This document shows, piece after piece, positions 24,012-36,094 of a stretch of DNA of 64,000 bases; position 1 is the stretch's first letter; every line of letters starts with the position of its first letter. The DNA lies in contig CM041465.1 in the NCBI GenBank assembly GCA_023213395.1, positions 250,611,741-250,675,740 of the forward strand, given 5' to 3'. A program made the position numbers and the translations under genes. Below the pieces are notes generated by a model. That model saw nothing but the letters and a program-made list of their open reading frames with translations. It had not been told where the DNA came from and did no database searches. The stretch comes from Cycas panzhihuaensis. Taxonomy: Eukaryota > Cycadophyta.

Positions 24012-24023
24012 TGGTATCAGAGC
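24012..24023 (+). other. Primer-binding site of Copia E
   Basis: TGGTATCAGAGC directly abutting the 5' LTR; initiator-Met type. Confidence 0.9.
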
Positions 24024-24024
24024 T

Positions 24025-24423
24025 CTAAAATCTGCTTATGCCACCGCAGGGAATATTGAGCGGTTTGAAAATTGCTTCTGCAATAACATGCCTTCTTTTT
24101 CTTAAACCAAAACAAAACATGTGATTCACGAAGGCTTTACCATCTTTGACTGTAGCAGCAGTGGAAAGACGATGCATTGGTCCAACATATCTGTGTGTCA
24201 GTTGGGCACTCTTCCATCCATCCCTACTTTCTAATAACCGAGTTGATGTAGTTACTGCAACAAGTTTGTCTGGAGAAAGAAGAGCCAAACCGTCACCCAT
24301 AACCATGGGGCTACTCACCTTCACCACACTCTCATCCTTCCCATCCAAATTGGTCTTGAATATGGCACCTTGACACATATTATCAGGAGTTTTTTGGTTC
24401 CTAAATGTAGAAGAAGAACCCTT
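24025..24423 (-). pseudogene. Captured fragment of a plant SMP-30/phosphotriesterase-like beta-propeller gene
   Basis: Minus strand, antisense to Copia E and within its leader. The open stretch reads QGAIFKTNLDGKDESVVKV, then GDGLALLSPDKLV, then RLLESRDGWKSA and TAATVKDGKAFVNH. This is the C-terminal part of the plant calcium-dependent phosphotriesterase superfamily (SMP-30/NHL-like propellers), as I know that family. A TAG closes the frame upstream of 24423, and the N-terminal propeller blades are not recognisable. No retrotransposon protein has this sequence, so it is most likely host sequence picked up by the element. Family assignment is from memory of conserved phrases, not a search. Confidence 0.5.
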
Positions 24424-24990
24424 TCCGGTTAAGCCCTACGGCTTACGCCTGGAACTGAGCCAAACGTTCATGAACAGAATCTTCTTGGTCGGTTACACAA
24501 CTAAAGAGACATGCGAAGATGAGTTTGAGTACGGGCCTAGTTATCAGTTTGAGTGCAGGCGACAGGAGTCGGATGGTTTTCCAAGGCCTCGGGCTGGCAC
24601 AAATTCTCTCTTCTGACTCTGTCTTTCTCTTCCAACAAGGAACCATCCGCCAAAATTGTGCGATGTTGCAAAGAGCAGTAGATCGATGACTTCACGCCGT
24701 GTACAGAACATGGCAGCTCTAACTACTTTGGTACCCCGCAATGGATCCTGTACCATAACGTCGCGATCCCTGGACTGTAAGCCTGAAACAGAGCGCCTCC
24801 ATTGAGTCGAAGACCTGCAAACAAGAACCCTTGCTGGAAGTCAGACGTTGCAGAGAAAGCTGTGATAAAAGCGTCTCGCCTACGCCATAGCCGCCATCGA
24901 AGAGGAAAAGAAGAACCAGTCGAAGACGATCAAAACCCATCGCCGCTGCCATTGGAGCAACAAGAGCGTCGCCGCCTCGACGTGAAGTGA
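24424..24990 (-). other. GC-rich continuation of the captured segment
   Basis: Base composition stays GC-rich to about 24990 and then drops abruptly. Minus-strand frames (24443-24646, 24544-24756, 24719-24952) are open but overlap in different frames, and none is recognisable. The last could include a start region (MAAAMGFDRLR followed by a Leu/Phe-rich run resembling a signal peptide). Probably a decayed upstream part of the same captured gene, without proof. Confidence 0.35.
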
Positions 24991-25134
24991 AAAACCAAGT
25001 AGGGTTTCGTCGCCCTAACCCCCCCCCTCGGACCCCAATATTTTTTAAAATTCAATTTTCTTTTATAAATTCCAACATTCTGTCGGGTCCGCGTACTCGA
25101 CTTTTAATTCCTTTTATTCACGTTATATATAGTT

Positions 25135-25181
<47 letters not shown>

Positions 25182-26416
25182 ATGTTATAACCTTAAGTTC
25201 AATTAATTTTATAAATAAACCACCTTAAACCTTAATAATATATCCCCGCGAATTACCCTTTTATAATTAAAATCAACACTTCCTTTATTACATTTGATTC
25301 CTAAATAAAAATTAACCCCCCTTACATTTTATTATTAACTACTTTTTTAATGTTAAAATTAACCCCTCTCCTCTACAATACTTTAATGTTAAAATAAGTG
25401 CCCCCCCCCCCACACTTTATTATAAAATTAATACTCCCTTATTATATTTGATCTACAAATTAAAGTTAATTTATCTCCTTTTTTTTCTCTATTATGTTTT
25501 TTATTTAATCAACACACCCCCTTCCCTTATCATATTTTTGATTAAATCAAATACCCCCCCCCCCCTTTTCTTTTATTATATTTTGACTTAAATATACCCC
25601 CCCCCCTTTTCTTTTATTATATTTTGACTTAAATATACCCCCCGCCTTTCTATCATGTTTTGTTTTTAATTTAATCTACACACCCCCCTTCCCTTATTAT
25701 ATTTTGATATAATCAAATACCCCCCTTTACTTATTACCTTTTGATTTACAAAATTTAATCAAAACTCCCCTTCACACTTTATTGTTAAAGATTAATTATA
25801 ATTAATATATAAACAAAATCTCCTCCCCTTTAACTCCTCCTTACTATAAAGTTTTTAAGATAGTGTATATATAGACTTTTTTTTGGTAAAATACATCTTT
25901 ATATACTAGTTTTACATCTTCAACATTATTATCATCCTAAAGCACTTAACAAAATCAATTTCAAAAGATAATTAATTGATTTAATTTTATATTTTATTAA
26001 TATTCTTGGAACTTAAACCTTTTTAAGTGAATACTTATTTTTAAGGGGAACTGTTTATTTTCAAATTAAAGGAGATTTTTTATTTTGAAAGGGGATAGTT
26101 TCTTTCTATCAAAAAGGGGATTGTTTATTAAATAGGGACTTTTCATTTGTTTAGAATAAGGGAAACTAATTTATTTATCAAAGGGGGACTATTTCTCAAA
26201 AAGAGTTGTTTATCAAAAGGGACTGCTTAAGGCAACATTTTAAGAAGTTGTTTGTTTATTCAATCTGTTTACAAACACATGATTTTTTTCTTAAATACAA
26301 TTAATGCATACTAGAATGCCTTCTTGAATTATATCTGTTGATATGATTAGTACCTTTTACTAAGTGATTATTTTTCAATCACCTTCAATCTACAATCAAA
26401 CCTCAACACTCCCAAT
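24991..26416 (+). repeat. Copia E leader: low-complexity C-run and AT-rich repeats
   Basis: Contains a (TA)n tract at about 25137-25175. It also holds many C-runs of 6-14 bases separated by TTTATTATATTTTGA-like phrases (25390-25780), with two near-perfect adjacent copies of a roughly 48-bp unit at about 25555-25650. A third zone, 26030-26230, has degenerate repeats of a TTTATCAAAAAGGGGA-type motif. No gene. Confidence 0.8.
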
Positions 26417-27504
26417 ATGGCATTAATGCCAGGGACAACCACCTGCGTTCCAATTCCAATGTTAACCGACTCAAACTATGCCGACTGGAGGAATCGCATA
26501 TCCCATCAGCTCAAACAGCAAAAGATATGACGATATGTGACAGGTGAATTTCAAAAACCAAAAGTAGATGCTACTGAGAGTCTTATGGTATATCTGATAA
26601 ACTCAGATGCCGCCTTAGGCACCACATTAAACTCACTCTCACCAGAAATCAATCGGCAGTTTTCTGAAAAAGATGACTTAATAGCATGCGGAAAACCTTG
26701 CAAGAAAAATATGACAAGGTTGATACACATCAAGTGGCTGTCCTAGAACAGCAATTGTATAACCTAACTTTTGACGACTTTTCAAATGTTGAGGATTTTT
26801 TAATTAAAATTTAATCAATTAATAAAGATCTAGATAACTGCATCAAATCTAAAACCAAAGAAGGTGATGTTGAAAAAATAACTACACATGTTAGAGACGA
26901 CGACACGCTCGTACATCTCGCAGTAGACAAACTACCAATACACTTTAATCTCTTCAAAACTGCCAGACAACAAGCTGGCAAGCCACCTATAACATTCAAT
27001 CAGTTGACAAACCAACTGATTGAACATCAAACAATGTTAATTCAAATAGGTGCATTAAAAGATCCTTCACAGGCTTTGTTTTCTAAAACTAAGCCACAAT
27101 TTAAAAATAAACAACTGAACAACAATTTTCATAATAATCCAAAATTTTATAAACCTCATAGAGGTTCACCGTCTAATTCACAAAACAATGTTAAATATTC
27201 TGGTCCAACTAAACACCAGAATACTTCCAATCAATTCTTTTCTAATAGGAACAACGCAACTTCTTCTCAGAACACTAGTTGTGCCTATTGTCATAAAAGA
27301 GACCACACTATTGATGTCTGTAGAAGAAGAATAGCTTCAGAAGCATGGAAAGCTTCCAAGGGGTTGCAAAATAAACCTCAATCCCATTCTCAATCCCATT
27401 CTCAATCTCATTCTCAATCACGACCCCAAAATCATCAATCTCATAATCGTTCTTTAGCAGCAACAACTTCTGCGTTTGTTGCTCCTTCAAATCAACCACC
27501 ATAG
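26417..27504 (+). pseudogene. Copia E gag
   Basis: Starts at ATG 26417 (MALMPGTTT, then TDSNYADWRNRI). A TGA at about 26528 and a TAA near 26812 interrupt it. From 27004 the frame is open for 166 codons, with an Asn/Gln-rich stretch, the zinc knuckle CAYCHKRDHTIDVC near 27283-27324, and a Gln-Ser-His repeat tail (SQSHSQSHSQ) coded by a 12-bp tandem repeat at about 27375-27420. Confidence 0.85.
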
Positions 27505-28650
27505 TGGATCCTTGACTCTGGTGCGTCCCATCACATGACCGGACACTAGAAAAATTTAACCACTTATCAATCTGATATGAACTCTGAAGAAGAGATTGCT
27601 TTCGGAAGTGGTAATCAACTTAAAGTCAAAGGATCAGGTGACGTTATTCTAAAAGATGGTTCAATCAAGGATGTCTTTTACGTACCTGGTTTGTTACCAA
27701 ACCTACTCTCAGTCTATCAGATATGCCAAAAAGACCTTGTCGTCGAATTCTGGAAAAATAAATTTATCATAAAGGAACCATCAAACAAATTCAGACATAT
27801 TGCCTCGGGACACATTGATCATAACACGGTCTCTATAGTCTAACATCTTCAAAATAACAAATCAAAATCTTTTAGTGCCTTTATTGCCGTCGACTCGATC
27901 GAGAAGCTCAGCATGCAAGATTTGGCCATACAAGTTATGGCAAACTGCAATATTTAAAGAAGCATGAAATGGTTCATGGTTTACCACCCTTAAACACTGT
28001 TTATGGTGTTTGTGAAGCCTGTGTGACAGGCAAACAACACATGGAACCATTTCCACACAAAACTCAATACAGAGCAACTACTCCACTCGAACTTGTCCAC
28101 TCTAACATATGTGGACCTTTTCATATAACATCATACTTAGGTTCTTGTTATTTTGTTACATTCATAGATGATTATTCAAGAAAATGTTGGGTTTATATGC
28201 TCAAAACACGTAGTCAAGTGTTTGACATTTTCATTGAATATTAAACATTAGTTGAAAATCAATCAAATTCAAGAATCAAAATATTTCGATCTGATAATGC
28301 TAAGGAATATTTAAGTAGAAAATTTACCTCTTTCTGCAAATCACACGGAATTCGGTTCCAACATTCCATTGCTTACACACCTCAACAAAAGCGGTGTTCT
28401 TTGAGCATAAAAACCGTACTCTTGTTGAAATGACTCATTGCATGTTACATGCAAAGAATCTAGATTTAAAATTATGGGCAGAAGCAATTAACTGCTCTAA
28501 TTATTTATTAAATCGTTTACCTAGTAAATGTCTACAGAACGTTACTCCAGAACAAAAATGGTCTGGAAGAAAACCATCTGTCAATCATTTACGAATCTTT
28601 GGCGATATTAGTGGGGACATATCTCTCACGAAAAACGCAAAAAATTAGAC
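27505..28650 (+). pseudogene. Copia E protease and integrase
   Basis: The retropepsin WILDSGASHHMTG starts right after a TAG at 27502, then a stop at 27549. Protease body 27577-27843 (GSGNQLKVKGSGDV, VPGLLPNLLSV). Integrase: zinc part (ARFGH, CEACVTGKQH), core (VHSNICGPF, FIDDYSRKCWVY; first Asp replaced by Asn in HSN), FRSDNAKEY near 28288. A frame change in PQQK near 28390 is followed by NHLRIFG. Nonfunctional. Confidence 0.85.
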
Positions 28651-30650
28651 AAAAAAAGTCAAAAATACATCTTCGTTGGCTCAATGAAGAGTAAAGCTTA
28701 TAGACTCTTAGATCCAGTCGCGCATCACATTTCTATTTTGCATGATGTAATATTTGATGAAGAAGGATCTTCTTCAACATCTACTTATGTAGAACTTCCT
28801 GTAGAAAATTTGTTAACCAACACTTGTTTGGTTGACCCTTCTGATAAACAAGTTGATTCAAAAGTTATAGAATCTTTATCAACTCAAGTCCAAAATTGGA
28901 CTCTATCTGAACCCACTGAAATAGATCCTTCCCTTCAGGCTAGTTCATCAAATCAACATGCATCTTCGGATCTGATTACTCACAAGCAACTGTTTGGGCA
29001 ACCAAAAGCGCTTGCGATCTTGGATCCGATATAGGTAATCCTCTGATATCCGACGCACACGCCTTAAAAACTACATGCTAATTTTGCCTTAATGGCAAAA
29101 ATAATGGACAACAATGATCCCAAAACATTTAAACAAGCTAGCAACAATCCTGTATGGCAGGATGCTATGCAAACTGAATTTGATGCCTTAATTAAAAATT
29201 CAACCTGAGATCTTGTTCCTCTTCCACCTGGGAAAAATGTTGTCGACTGTAAATGGGTCTATAGAACTAAATATAACTCAACAGGCACAGTGGAAAAATA
29301 TAAAGCTCGCCTTGTTGTCAAAGGATTTTCTCAAATAGATGGTATTGATTATAATGAAACCTTTGCTCCTGTTGCAAAGATGAACACAATCAAGACAATT
29401 ATTGCTCTTGCAGCCAAGTTTGGTTGGGAAATCCACCAAATGGATGTTAAGAGTGCTTTCTTGAATGGTGATCTCAAAGAAGAGATCTATATGTCACAGA
29501 CACCTGGATTTATTAAAAATCCTAATTTAGTTTGCAAACTTAAAAAATCCATTTACGATTTAAAACAAGCTCCTCAAGCTTGGTATACCAAAGTCAATGA
29601 TTATTTAATTCACATTGAATACACTAGATGTATTAGTGATCCAAATCTTTATTTTAAACGTGAAAATGAAAATCTTACCATTCTAATCCTCTATGTTGAT
29701 GACATTATATTTACTGGATCATCAATTCATAATATTCATCATCTAAAATCAACTTTAATGAACAAATTCGAAATGACCGATTTAGGTCTATTACATTATT
29801 TTCTTGGTTTACAAGTTTATCAAAATCATTCAAATATAACAATATCTCAACCTAAGTATATTCTAGACTTAATTCAGCGGTTTAACATGGAAAATGCTAA
29901 ACCCGTATCAATTCCATTACAATCAGGAGTTAAATTATCTACTGATTGTCCAACTCTATTATGTGATCCAACTCTATACAGACAACTCATTGGTAGTCTT
30001 ATCTATCTTACTCACACCCGCCCTGACATTTCTTATGCTGTTGCTTTGTGTTCCCGTTATATGCAACAACTACACGAATCCCATTGGAAAGCCGCTAAAC
30101 GTATCTTACATTATCTAAAGCACACTGTCTTTTATGGACTAACTTATAATTTTTGTAATAAACCACTAACGTTAACTAGATATATTGATTCTGATTGGGC
30201 AGGTGATATATCTGATCATAAATCTACTTCAGGTTATGTATTTTTTATAGATTCCTCACCTATTACTTGGTCTAGCAAAAAAATGCAGGCACTAGCATTA
30301 TCAACGATTGAAGCCGAATATCGAGCATTGGTTGAAGCTGGTAAAGAAGCACTTTGGCTAAAATCTTTACTAAATGAAATTGGTCTGTCTCTAAACTCTT
30401 CAATTGAAATTAAAGTTGATAATCAAGGTGCAATTGCTATAGCTACTATTCCTGTTGCACATTCTAGAACTAAACATATTGAATTATATCAACATTTTAT
30501 TCGCAATTTAGTTAATGATAATCTTGTTTTTTTTGTCTTATTGTCCAACAGATTTACAGATTGCTGACATACTTACAAAGTCTCTAACTGAAGTTAAATT
30601 CTTGAACCTCAGAGATCTATTGCAGATAAAAGAAGTCTCCATCAAAGGGG
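28651..30650 (+). pseudogene. Copia E reverse transcriptase and RNase H
   Basis: The linker 28684-29034 is followed by the RT start (NFALMAK near 29080, KWVYRTKY) and a 425-codon open frame 29290-30567. That frame has [46 protein letters not shown] (intact catalytic box), then RNase H with DSDWAGD, STIEAEYRALVEA and KHIELYQHFIRN. A frameshift near 30535 displaces the usual ADILTKSL end. This is the best preserved RT-RNase H in the window. Confidence 0.9.
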
Positions 30651-30709
30651 GATCACCGTGATGAAGCTCTTCTTTTCTCTCCAGTACAAAAGTTTACATT
30701 AAAGGGGGA

Positions 30710-31148
30710 TGTTAGGATGTTAGATGATATAATGTAAACTTTATGTTTCTTAATGTTATTATTTAGTCACATGTCTTATATGTAATTTAAGTGATTCTAA
30801 TGTTCAAACTTATGTTCATTTTTTTTATTTGTGGATGGTCGTCGAAATGCGGAACTGCATTCCAACGAACCTCCGTAGTATTTATTCATCTCCTAGATTC
30901 ATGGAGATGGTTCCAAGAATCTAGGAGGGCTGTCCAAATGCCTGTTTAAAGGCTAGTTTTAGTTGTTGGTGGTTTTGTATCATGATGTTTATTCTTTATT
31001 AATAAACTAGAACTTTAGGAGGTGGTTTTTCTTCCCCAAAAGGGGTTTTCCACCTGTCAAAATAATGTGTACCTGTGTAGTGTTATTTCCTGTTATTACT
31101 TACATATTTAGATCTTGTTAACGTTGTACATGTGCCTCTTCTCTCACA
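30710..31148 (+). repeat. 3' LTR of Copia E
   Basis: 439 bp, preceded by PPT AAAGGGGGA (30701-30709) and followed by TSD GATTT. Confidence 0.95.
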
Positions 31149-31153
31149 GATTT

Positions 31154-31771
31154 AAAGCTTTGTAGGTCCTATAGTAGCCCCCGCAAGTTGAATAAAAAAA
31201 TCTAAATTTCAAGACAACAGTAATACCCTCTACAAAAATAATAATAACTTTTGAACTAGATCTCCAAATTGAAAAACCTTTTTTTTTTTTTTTTGGGTAA
31301 CCTATGCTTCAAGCCACACCAATTAAAAAAAAAAATTAAGGTCATTTGGATACCTATAGCAATTGTTATGGCCCTTTTAATGTGGGTCACAATTAGAGTT
31401 TCTAGGGACTGCAACAATACCTATTACAAAAATGCTAATAACTTTTTACTCCAATATGTGATGGATCTAAAACCACTTCTAGCAGCAAGTAGATGTCAAG
31501 ACGCACAAATTAAAAAAAAAAAATTGACATCATTTAGACACCTACAGTGAAAGTTATAGTTGTTTGAAATTTTGGTAGTAAATTTTAGGCCCTAAAAACA
31601 ACGACAAACATCAAGCCAAAATTAAATTCCCTATAAATTTTGCAATTTCACTCCAAAACTTACGATATAACCACTCAAAATTTGCAACACAAGACTAGTC
31701 AACTCAAATTTATGACTATTTTTTCAAAATTCTTCCATTTATACTCTCGAAAATGAAGTTACAATACCACT
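31154..31771 (-). other. Element G leader with internally duplicated module
   Basis: Non-coding. Two diverged copies of one module (about 31225-31376 and 31424-31560). Each has ACAAAAAT.ATAATAACTTTT, then a poly-A run after CACCAATT or CACAAATT, then CATTTGGATACC or CATTTAGACACC. The same module occurs once in element H at about 49451-49590, which places it in the shared 5' leader of the G/H family. Confidence 0.6.
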
Positions 31772-32036
31772 TGTGGTGATGCCCACTGCTTATAGACAAA
31801 AAATATAGCATTGACACCATAGATAATTTATAAAAACAACATCTCATGATAAATAACAATAGATATTCACAGTAATTTAGATATAATAGCAGAAAACATA
31901 ATAGTATCAAATTAATATCAAACTTCCCACAGTAAATAATATATTTCAGATAAAATAACAATAGTATCTTGCCCTCTTCAAGGTGAGGGTTTCCTTCCAG
32001 AATGGCACAACAGTGCTCTAATGACTGGGATGTTTC
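31772..32036 (-). repeat. 5' LTR of element G, left part
   Basis: Starts TGTGGTGATGCC. Interrupted by Gypsy F at the duplicated ATGAC (32032-32036); continues at 38417. Confidence 0.9.
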
Positions 32037-32399
32037 TTCTCGCCAATACTCTTGAGATAGTAGAGAATTTGACAATCGCAACAGCGTCTTCTTATCCAAA
32101 AGAGCAAGCAAGCTAACCAAGAGTTTCACAGGAACACCAGAGTGCTAAATGATCACCAAAAGATAGAAAGTACCGCAGCACAATCTTTATAAAAATGTTC
32201 TATCAAGATAACCATCATTTACAATTTATGACCCTTATATAGACAAAATAGGGTTTTATACATGTAATCCTATTGGTGGCCTAAGAGGCCTTACATTCTA
32301 TTGAATGGACGGTATCATGCATACTATTGGCCCGCTAGACGGCACATGCACAAAGTTCCATAGTGGTTTACATAACTTAGCCGGATAAGTTATGTAACA
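32037..32399 (-). repeat. 3' LTR of Gypsy F
   Basis: 363 bp; plus reading TGGGATGTTT...TATGTAACA. Minus-strand PPT AGGGGAGCGGACT abuts it at 32400-32412. Confidence 0.95.
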
Positions 32400-32419
32400 A
32401 GTCCGCTCCCCTAAGATGC

Positions 32420-33087
32420 CGAGTCCTCGAGGCAGGTGAGATGCAGGTGTTTTTTGACAAACTCATCGGACTCCCAAGTTGCTTCGTCGGAGGTGCAGCA
32501 TGTCCACTATATCAAATATTCTGAAATGGACCGATTCTAGAGACACCGTTGTCTGGTAGCCAAGATACGTTCTGGAGGTACAGACAAGGTTTGCTCTTCA
32601 TCCAAAATTGGAAGGGTTGTCTGGGGAGTATGGGTTTTGCTTAGACACTTCCGAAAACAGGAGACATGAAAAACATTATGGACGTTTGTGGTGGGGGGAA
32701 GGTCGAGAGCATATGCAACTTCACCAATACATTTAAGGACTTTATAGGGGCCATAATATCGAGGGCTAAGTTTGTGGCTCTTATGATGGTGAAGGGATTG
32801 TTGCTTATAGGGTTGGAGACGAAGAAGTACCAGATCCCCAATATTGAAGGAGCGATCAGAGCGGTGGCGGTTTGCTAATTGTTTCATTCGATTTTAGGCC
32901 ATGGATAGGTTTTGTTTAAGGGTGTGGAGAATTTGGTCCATATGCTGTAATTTTTGTTGCACTGCTATCGTACGGAGGTTGGTAGGTAAGGTGTGGTGGG
33001 ACGGAGGGGGATACCCATAGAAAGCCAAAAATGGGGGCATTCCAATGGTTGAATGGTGTGAGGAGTTGTACCAATACTCAGCTAGAG
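32420..33087 (-). pseudogene. Gypsy F integrase C-terminus and chromodomain
   Basis: The 32887-32537 frame (ANRHRSDRSFNIGDLVLLRL, then PRYYGPYKVLK and NVFHVSCFRKC) is the Gypsy integrase C-terminal domain. After a stop, EYLI.W and SDEATWESDEFV (about 32460-32520) form a decayed chromodomain, which in chromoviruses directs insertion to modified chromatin. Confidence 0.85.
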
Positions 33088-33816
33088 CTAGCCATGATGT
33101 CCATTTAGACTGGTGGTCAGATGCAAAGCAACGTAAATAAGTCTCCTGAGTTTTGTTAAGGACCTCAAATTGGCCATCGATGCATGGATGGTATCACGTA
33201 ATTCATGTTGAATGATGTGCACGATCTGTGAATAGCTCTTGCCAAAAGGAGCTAGTGAATTTTGGGCCGCGATCTCATACAATGGTAATGGAAAACCGTG
33301 CAAACAAAATATTGTCTGGATGTAGATGTCAGCGATACGTGGGGCTTTATAGGTTGTGTGGACGGGCAAGAAGTGGGTATATTTTGTCAACCGATCTATG
33401 ACTATTAAATTGGAGTCGGATCCAACAGATGGTGGTAGGCCCGTTATAAAGTCCATGGCAATATCTTGCCATTTACCTTCTGGGATGTGCAATGGTTGAA
33501 GGAGGCTCGGTTGGGGTTTTGTATAAGCTTTGTTACGTTGGCATGTATCACATTCTAAGACAAAGGTAAGGATGGTGGATTTCATTTCTGGCCAAAAGAA
33601 GTCAGAACGAATCCTACAGTAAGTTTTATCAAAACCAGAGTGGCCGCCAAGAGGGGAAGAATGATATTCTGATAAAATCCTCAGGATAAAAGCTGAGAGG
33701 GGATGTACAAATATGCGATTTTGGTATAAGAGAAGATTATTATGGATGGACCAATCCTTATGAGTGTGGACCTTATTGGCCCAGTGCGCAAAATCATGTT
33801 GGTTTTGGTTAGCCAT
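33088..33816 (-). pseudogene. Gypsy F integrase core
   Basis: 242 codons: zinc-binding part (HSSPLGGHSGFDKTY, CDTCQRNK), then AMDFITGLPPS with the first catalytic Asp, and IVIDRLTKYTHFLPV. The frame degenerates after IQTIFCLHGFP at about 33300, where the second catalytic Asp region should follow, so it cannot be active. Confidence 0.9.
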
Positions 33817-33825
33817 GGCTAAATC

Positions 33826-35076
33826 CTATAGCCATGTCGGTTGTTGGGAGGAAATGGCATAAATGGTGGGATCCTCAGTATGACCAGTGTTATCACCAAG
33901 TGTAGGTGAAGGCAACCTCAAGAGAGCATCTGCCACAATGTTATCTTTCCCCTTTTTATATGTGATTGTAAAATCAAAAACTTGGAGGCGGTCGACCCAT
34001 TTTGCCTGCTCTTCTGAGAGGACTGGTTGATCTAGTAAATGGCGAAGGCTATGATGATCAGTGACGATAGTGAATTTAGAACCAAGTAGATACTGTCGCC
34101 ACTTGTCAACAGCATGGAGGATGGCTCGCATTTCTTTTTGATAGGTAGAAAGTATACACTCATGATCTTTGAGTTTTTGACTTTCGAAGGCAATGGGGTA
34201 GAAGTCTTGCATTAAGACCGCACCTAATCCAAAGCCAGAGGCATCGCATTCTAATTGGAAAGGCCGAGAAAAGTCAGGGGAGGCCAAGACTGGGGTGATT
34301 GTCATGACCTCCTTTAAATGGAGGAAGGCCTCATTAGCTGAGGGGGACCACTGGAAGGAATCCTTTCGAAGTAAGTGGGTTAAGGGAGTGGTTAGGGTGG
34401 CATAATTTCGAACGAACCGTCGATAGAATCCGGTAAGTCCTAGGAAAGCCCGCAATTGGGTCAGGGTTTTTGGGGTTGGCCAATTAGTGATGACAGAGAT
34501 TTTATCGAGATCCACTCGAACCCCTGCAAAGGATATAATATGCCCAAGGTATCGTAATTCAGATTTCCCAAATTCACATTTGGAGAGCCTAGCATATAGT
34601 TTATTCTCAACTAGGATTTGAAGGACTGTTTCTAGATGTGGGATGTGGGCCGGCATGTTTGAGCTATAGATAAGAATATCGTCGAAGAAGACGATGAAAA
34701 TTTTTCGTAAGTATGGGGAAAAGATCCTGTTCATGAGGGCCTGAAAAGTGGCCGGAGCATTACATAGGCCAAAGGGCATGACCTGGAACTCAAAGTGGCC
34801 ATGGTGGGTTCGGAAAGCTCTTTTATGTTGATCCTCTAGCAAGATGGGGATTTGGTAGTATCCTGACTGTAAATCAAGCTTGGTGAAAATTGCAGCGCCA
34901 TGGATTTCATCTAACATGTCATCGATTCGTGGCGTGGGAAACTTATTTTTTATGGTGATTTTATTGAGCGCACGATAGTCAACACAAAGTCGGAAAGAGC
35001 CATCCTTCTTGCGAACTAAGACGATGGATGCCGCATACGGGCTTTTACTAGGTTGGATGATACCCATGTCCAACAA
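33826..35076 (-). pseudogene. Gypsy F reverse transcriptase and RNase H
   Basis: 416 open codons: LVRKKDGSFRLCVDYRALN, PRIDDMLDE, FTKLDLQSGYYQI, MPFGLCNAPATFQ, catalytic VFFDDILIYS, then the connection GLTGFYRRFVRNY, and RNase H (ECDASGFGLGAVLMQ, HHSLRHLL). Domain complete and catalytic residues present, but separated by stops from protease and integrase. Confidence 0.9.
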
Positions 35077-35079
35077 TTC

Positions 35080-35421
35080 TCACGTGATTTTTTCGATTTT
35101 ATTTTTTTGGAAATAGGAATCTCTATATGGTCGAAGGCTTATCGGGTCGTGCGAACTTTGTAACTCAATAGTATGGTAAAAGCCTCGATCAGGTGGGGGG
35201 CTAGTAGATAATAGAGCAAATACAAATTGGCATCGATCTAATACTTGCTGGATATCAGGGTGGATACCCGAGGGAGCCTGGATATGGTTAAGACGAACGA
35301 TGTATCCAATGTTACCGTTGAGTTGGCAGCGCATGCTTGAGGGTGAGATTACTTTGTTTGGGGGGGCTTGCATCCCATAAAGTTTATGAGAGCGGCCCAT
35401 GTGATCTTTGAACATAATCAA
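35080..35421 (-). pseudogene. Gypsy F protease-RT linker
   Basis: 113 codons in the RT frame, including LSTSPPPDRGFYHTIEL and SLRPYR, the conserved entry to Gypsy RT. A stop after EKIT separates it from the RT at 35076. Confidence 0.8.
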
Positions 35422-35521
35422 GGGGGTCGTGGGTGAGTTATTGGTGTTATAAGTCCCTAGAGTCTGGAGCCATTGTACTCCAAGAATTGCATCTGACCCA
35501 TCTATGGACAGGGCATAAAAA

Positions 35522-35962
35522 TCAGAGACAAGGGTATATGAGCCAATGTGGACTGTGAGGTTTTTTTATTGTTCCCGCACAATGGAGTGTGTGATGACCA
35601 GGTAAGGAGCAAGTGAAGCCAGTTTTAGGTTCTATGTAAAGATTCAATTGGCGGGCAATGGAGATGTCGATGAAATTTAGTGACACGCCACCGTCGATCA
35701 AAATGGTAATTGGGGTTTTCCTAAGTATTCCTTTGACTCGAAGTGGTTCAGGACATGCAATGGAGGTAACTGTGGATAAGGAAACTTCAGGCTCAGGGTT
35801 TGGGGGTAACTCATCAGCAGGGTAGTCTTGGGGTTCATCATCATATTCATGCTCAGTCTCAGAGTCATCATCCGAGGGTAAGTCTGGGTCAATTGTGAAG
35901 ACCATTTTCCTAGCTTTGCAGATTCTATTGTGACTAGGGGTCCATTTTTCAGAACATTGCAT
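35522..35962 (-). pseudogene. Gypsy F protease
   Basis: Begins with a zinc-finger-like CMQCSEKW..SHNRIC, then an acidic stretch, then the retropepsin segment ITILIDGGVSLNFID. The active-site triad reads DGG instead of DSG or DTG, so activity is doubtful. The frame fails after GHHTLH. Confidence 0.85.
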
Positions 35963-36094
35963 ACATAGACCGGCTTCCCGACGACGTTGTGCCTCTGTAG
36001 GAGTGATGTGAATGGACTTCGACGATGATTCCTCAGTGCATTGCTCGAGAGATGTAGTTGGGGTGTCCTCTGGTTGTGGGCATGATCGTGGTCT

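Larger units (their letters stand above)
23572..31148 (+). mobile_element. Copia retrotransposon E inside element G
   Basis: 7.6 kb, plus strand. LTRs 23572-24011 and 30710-31148, perfect TSD GATTT (23567-23571 and 31149-31153), PBS immediately after the 5' LTR, PPT AAAGGGGGA immediately before the 3' LTR. LTRs differ at roughly 4 percent by eye. Its leader is unusually long (2.4 kb) and includes an antisense host-gene fragment. All coding parts have stops or frameshifts. The proteins belong to a different Copia lineage from A, B and C. Confidence 0.95.

Noticed and set aside
25005-25030. CGCCCTAACCCCCC as telomere-like sequence
   Set aside because: A single CCCTAA followed by a C-run, no repeat array.
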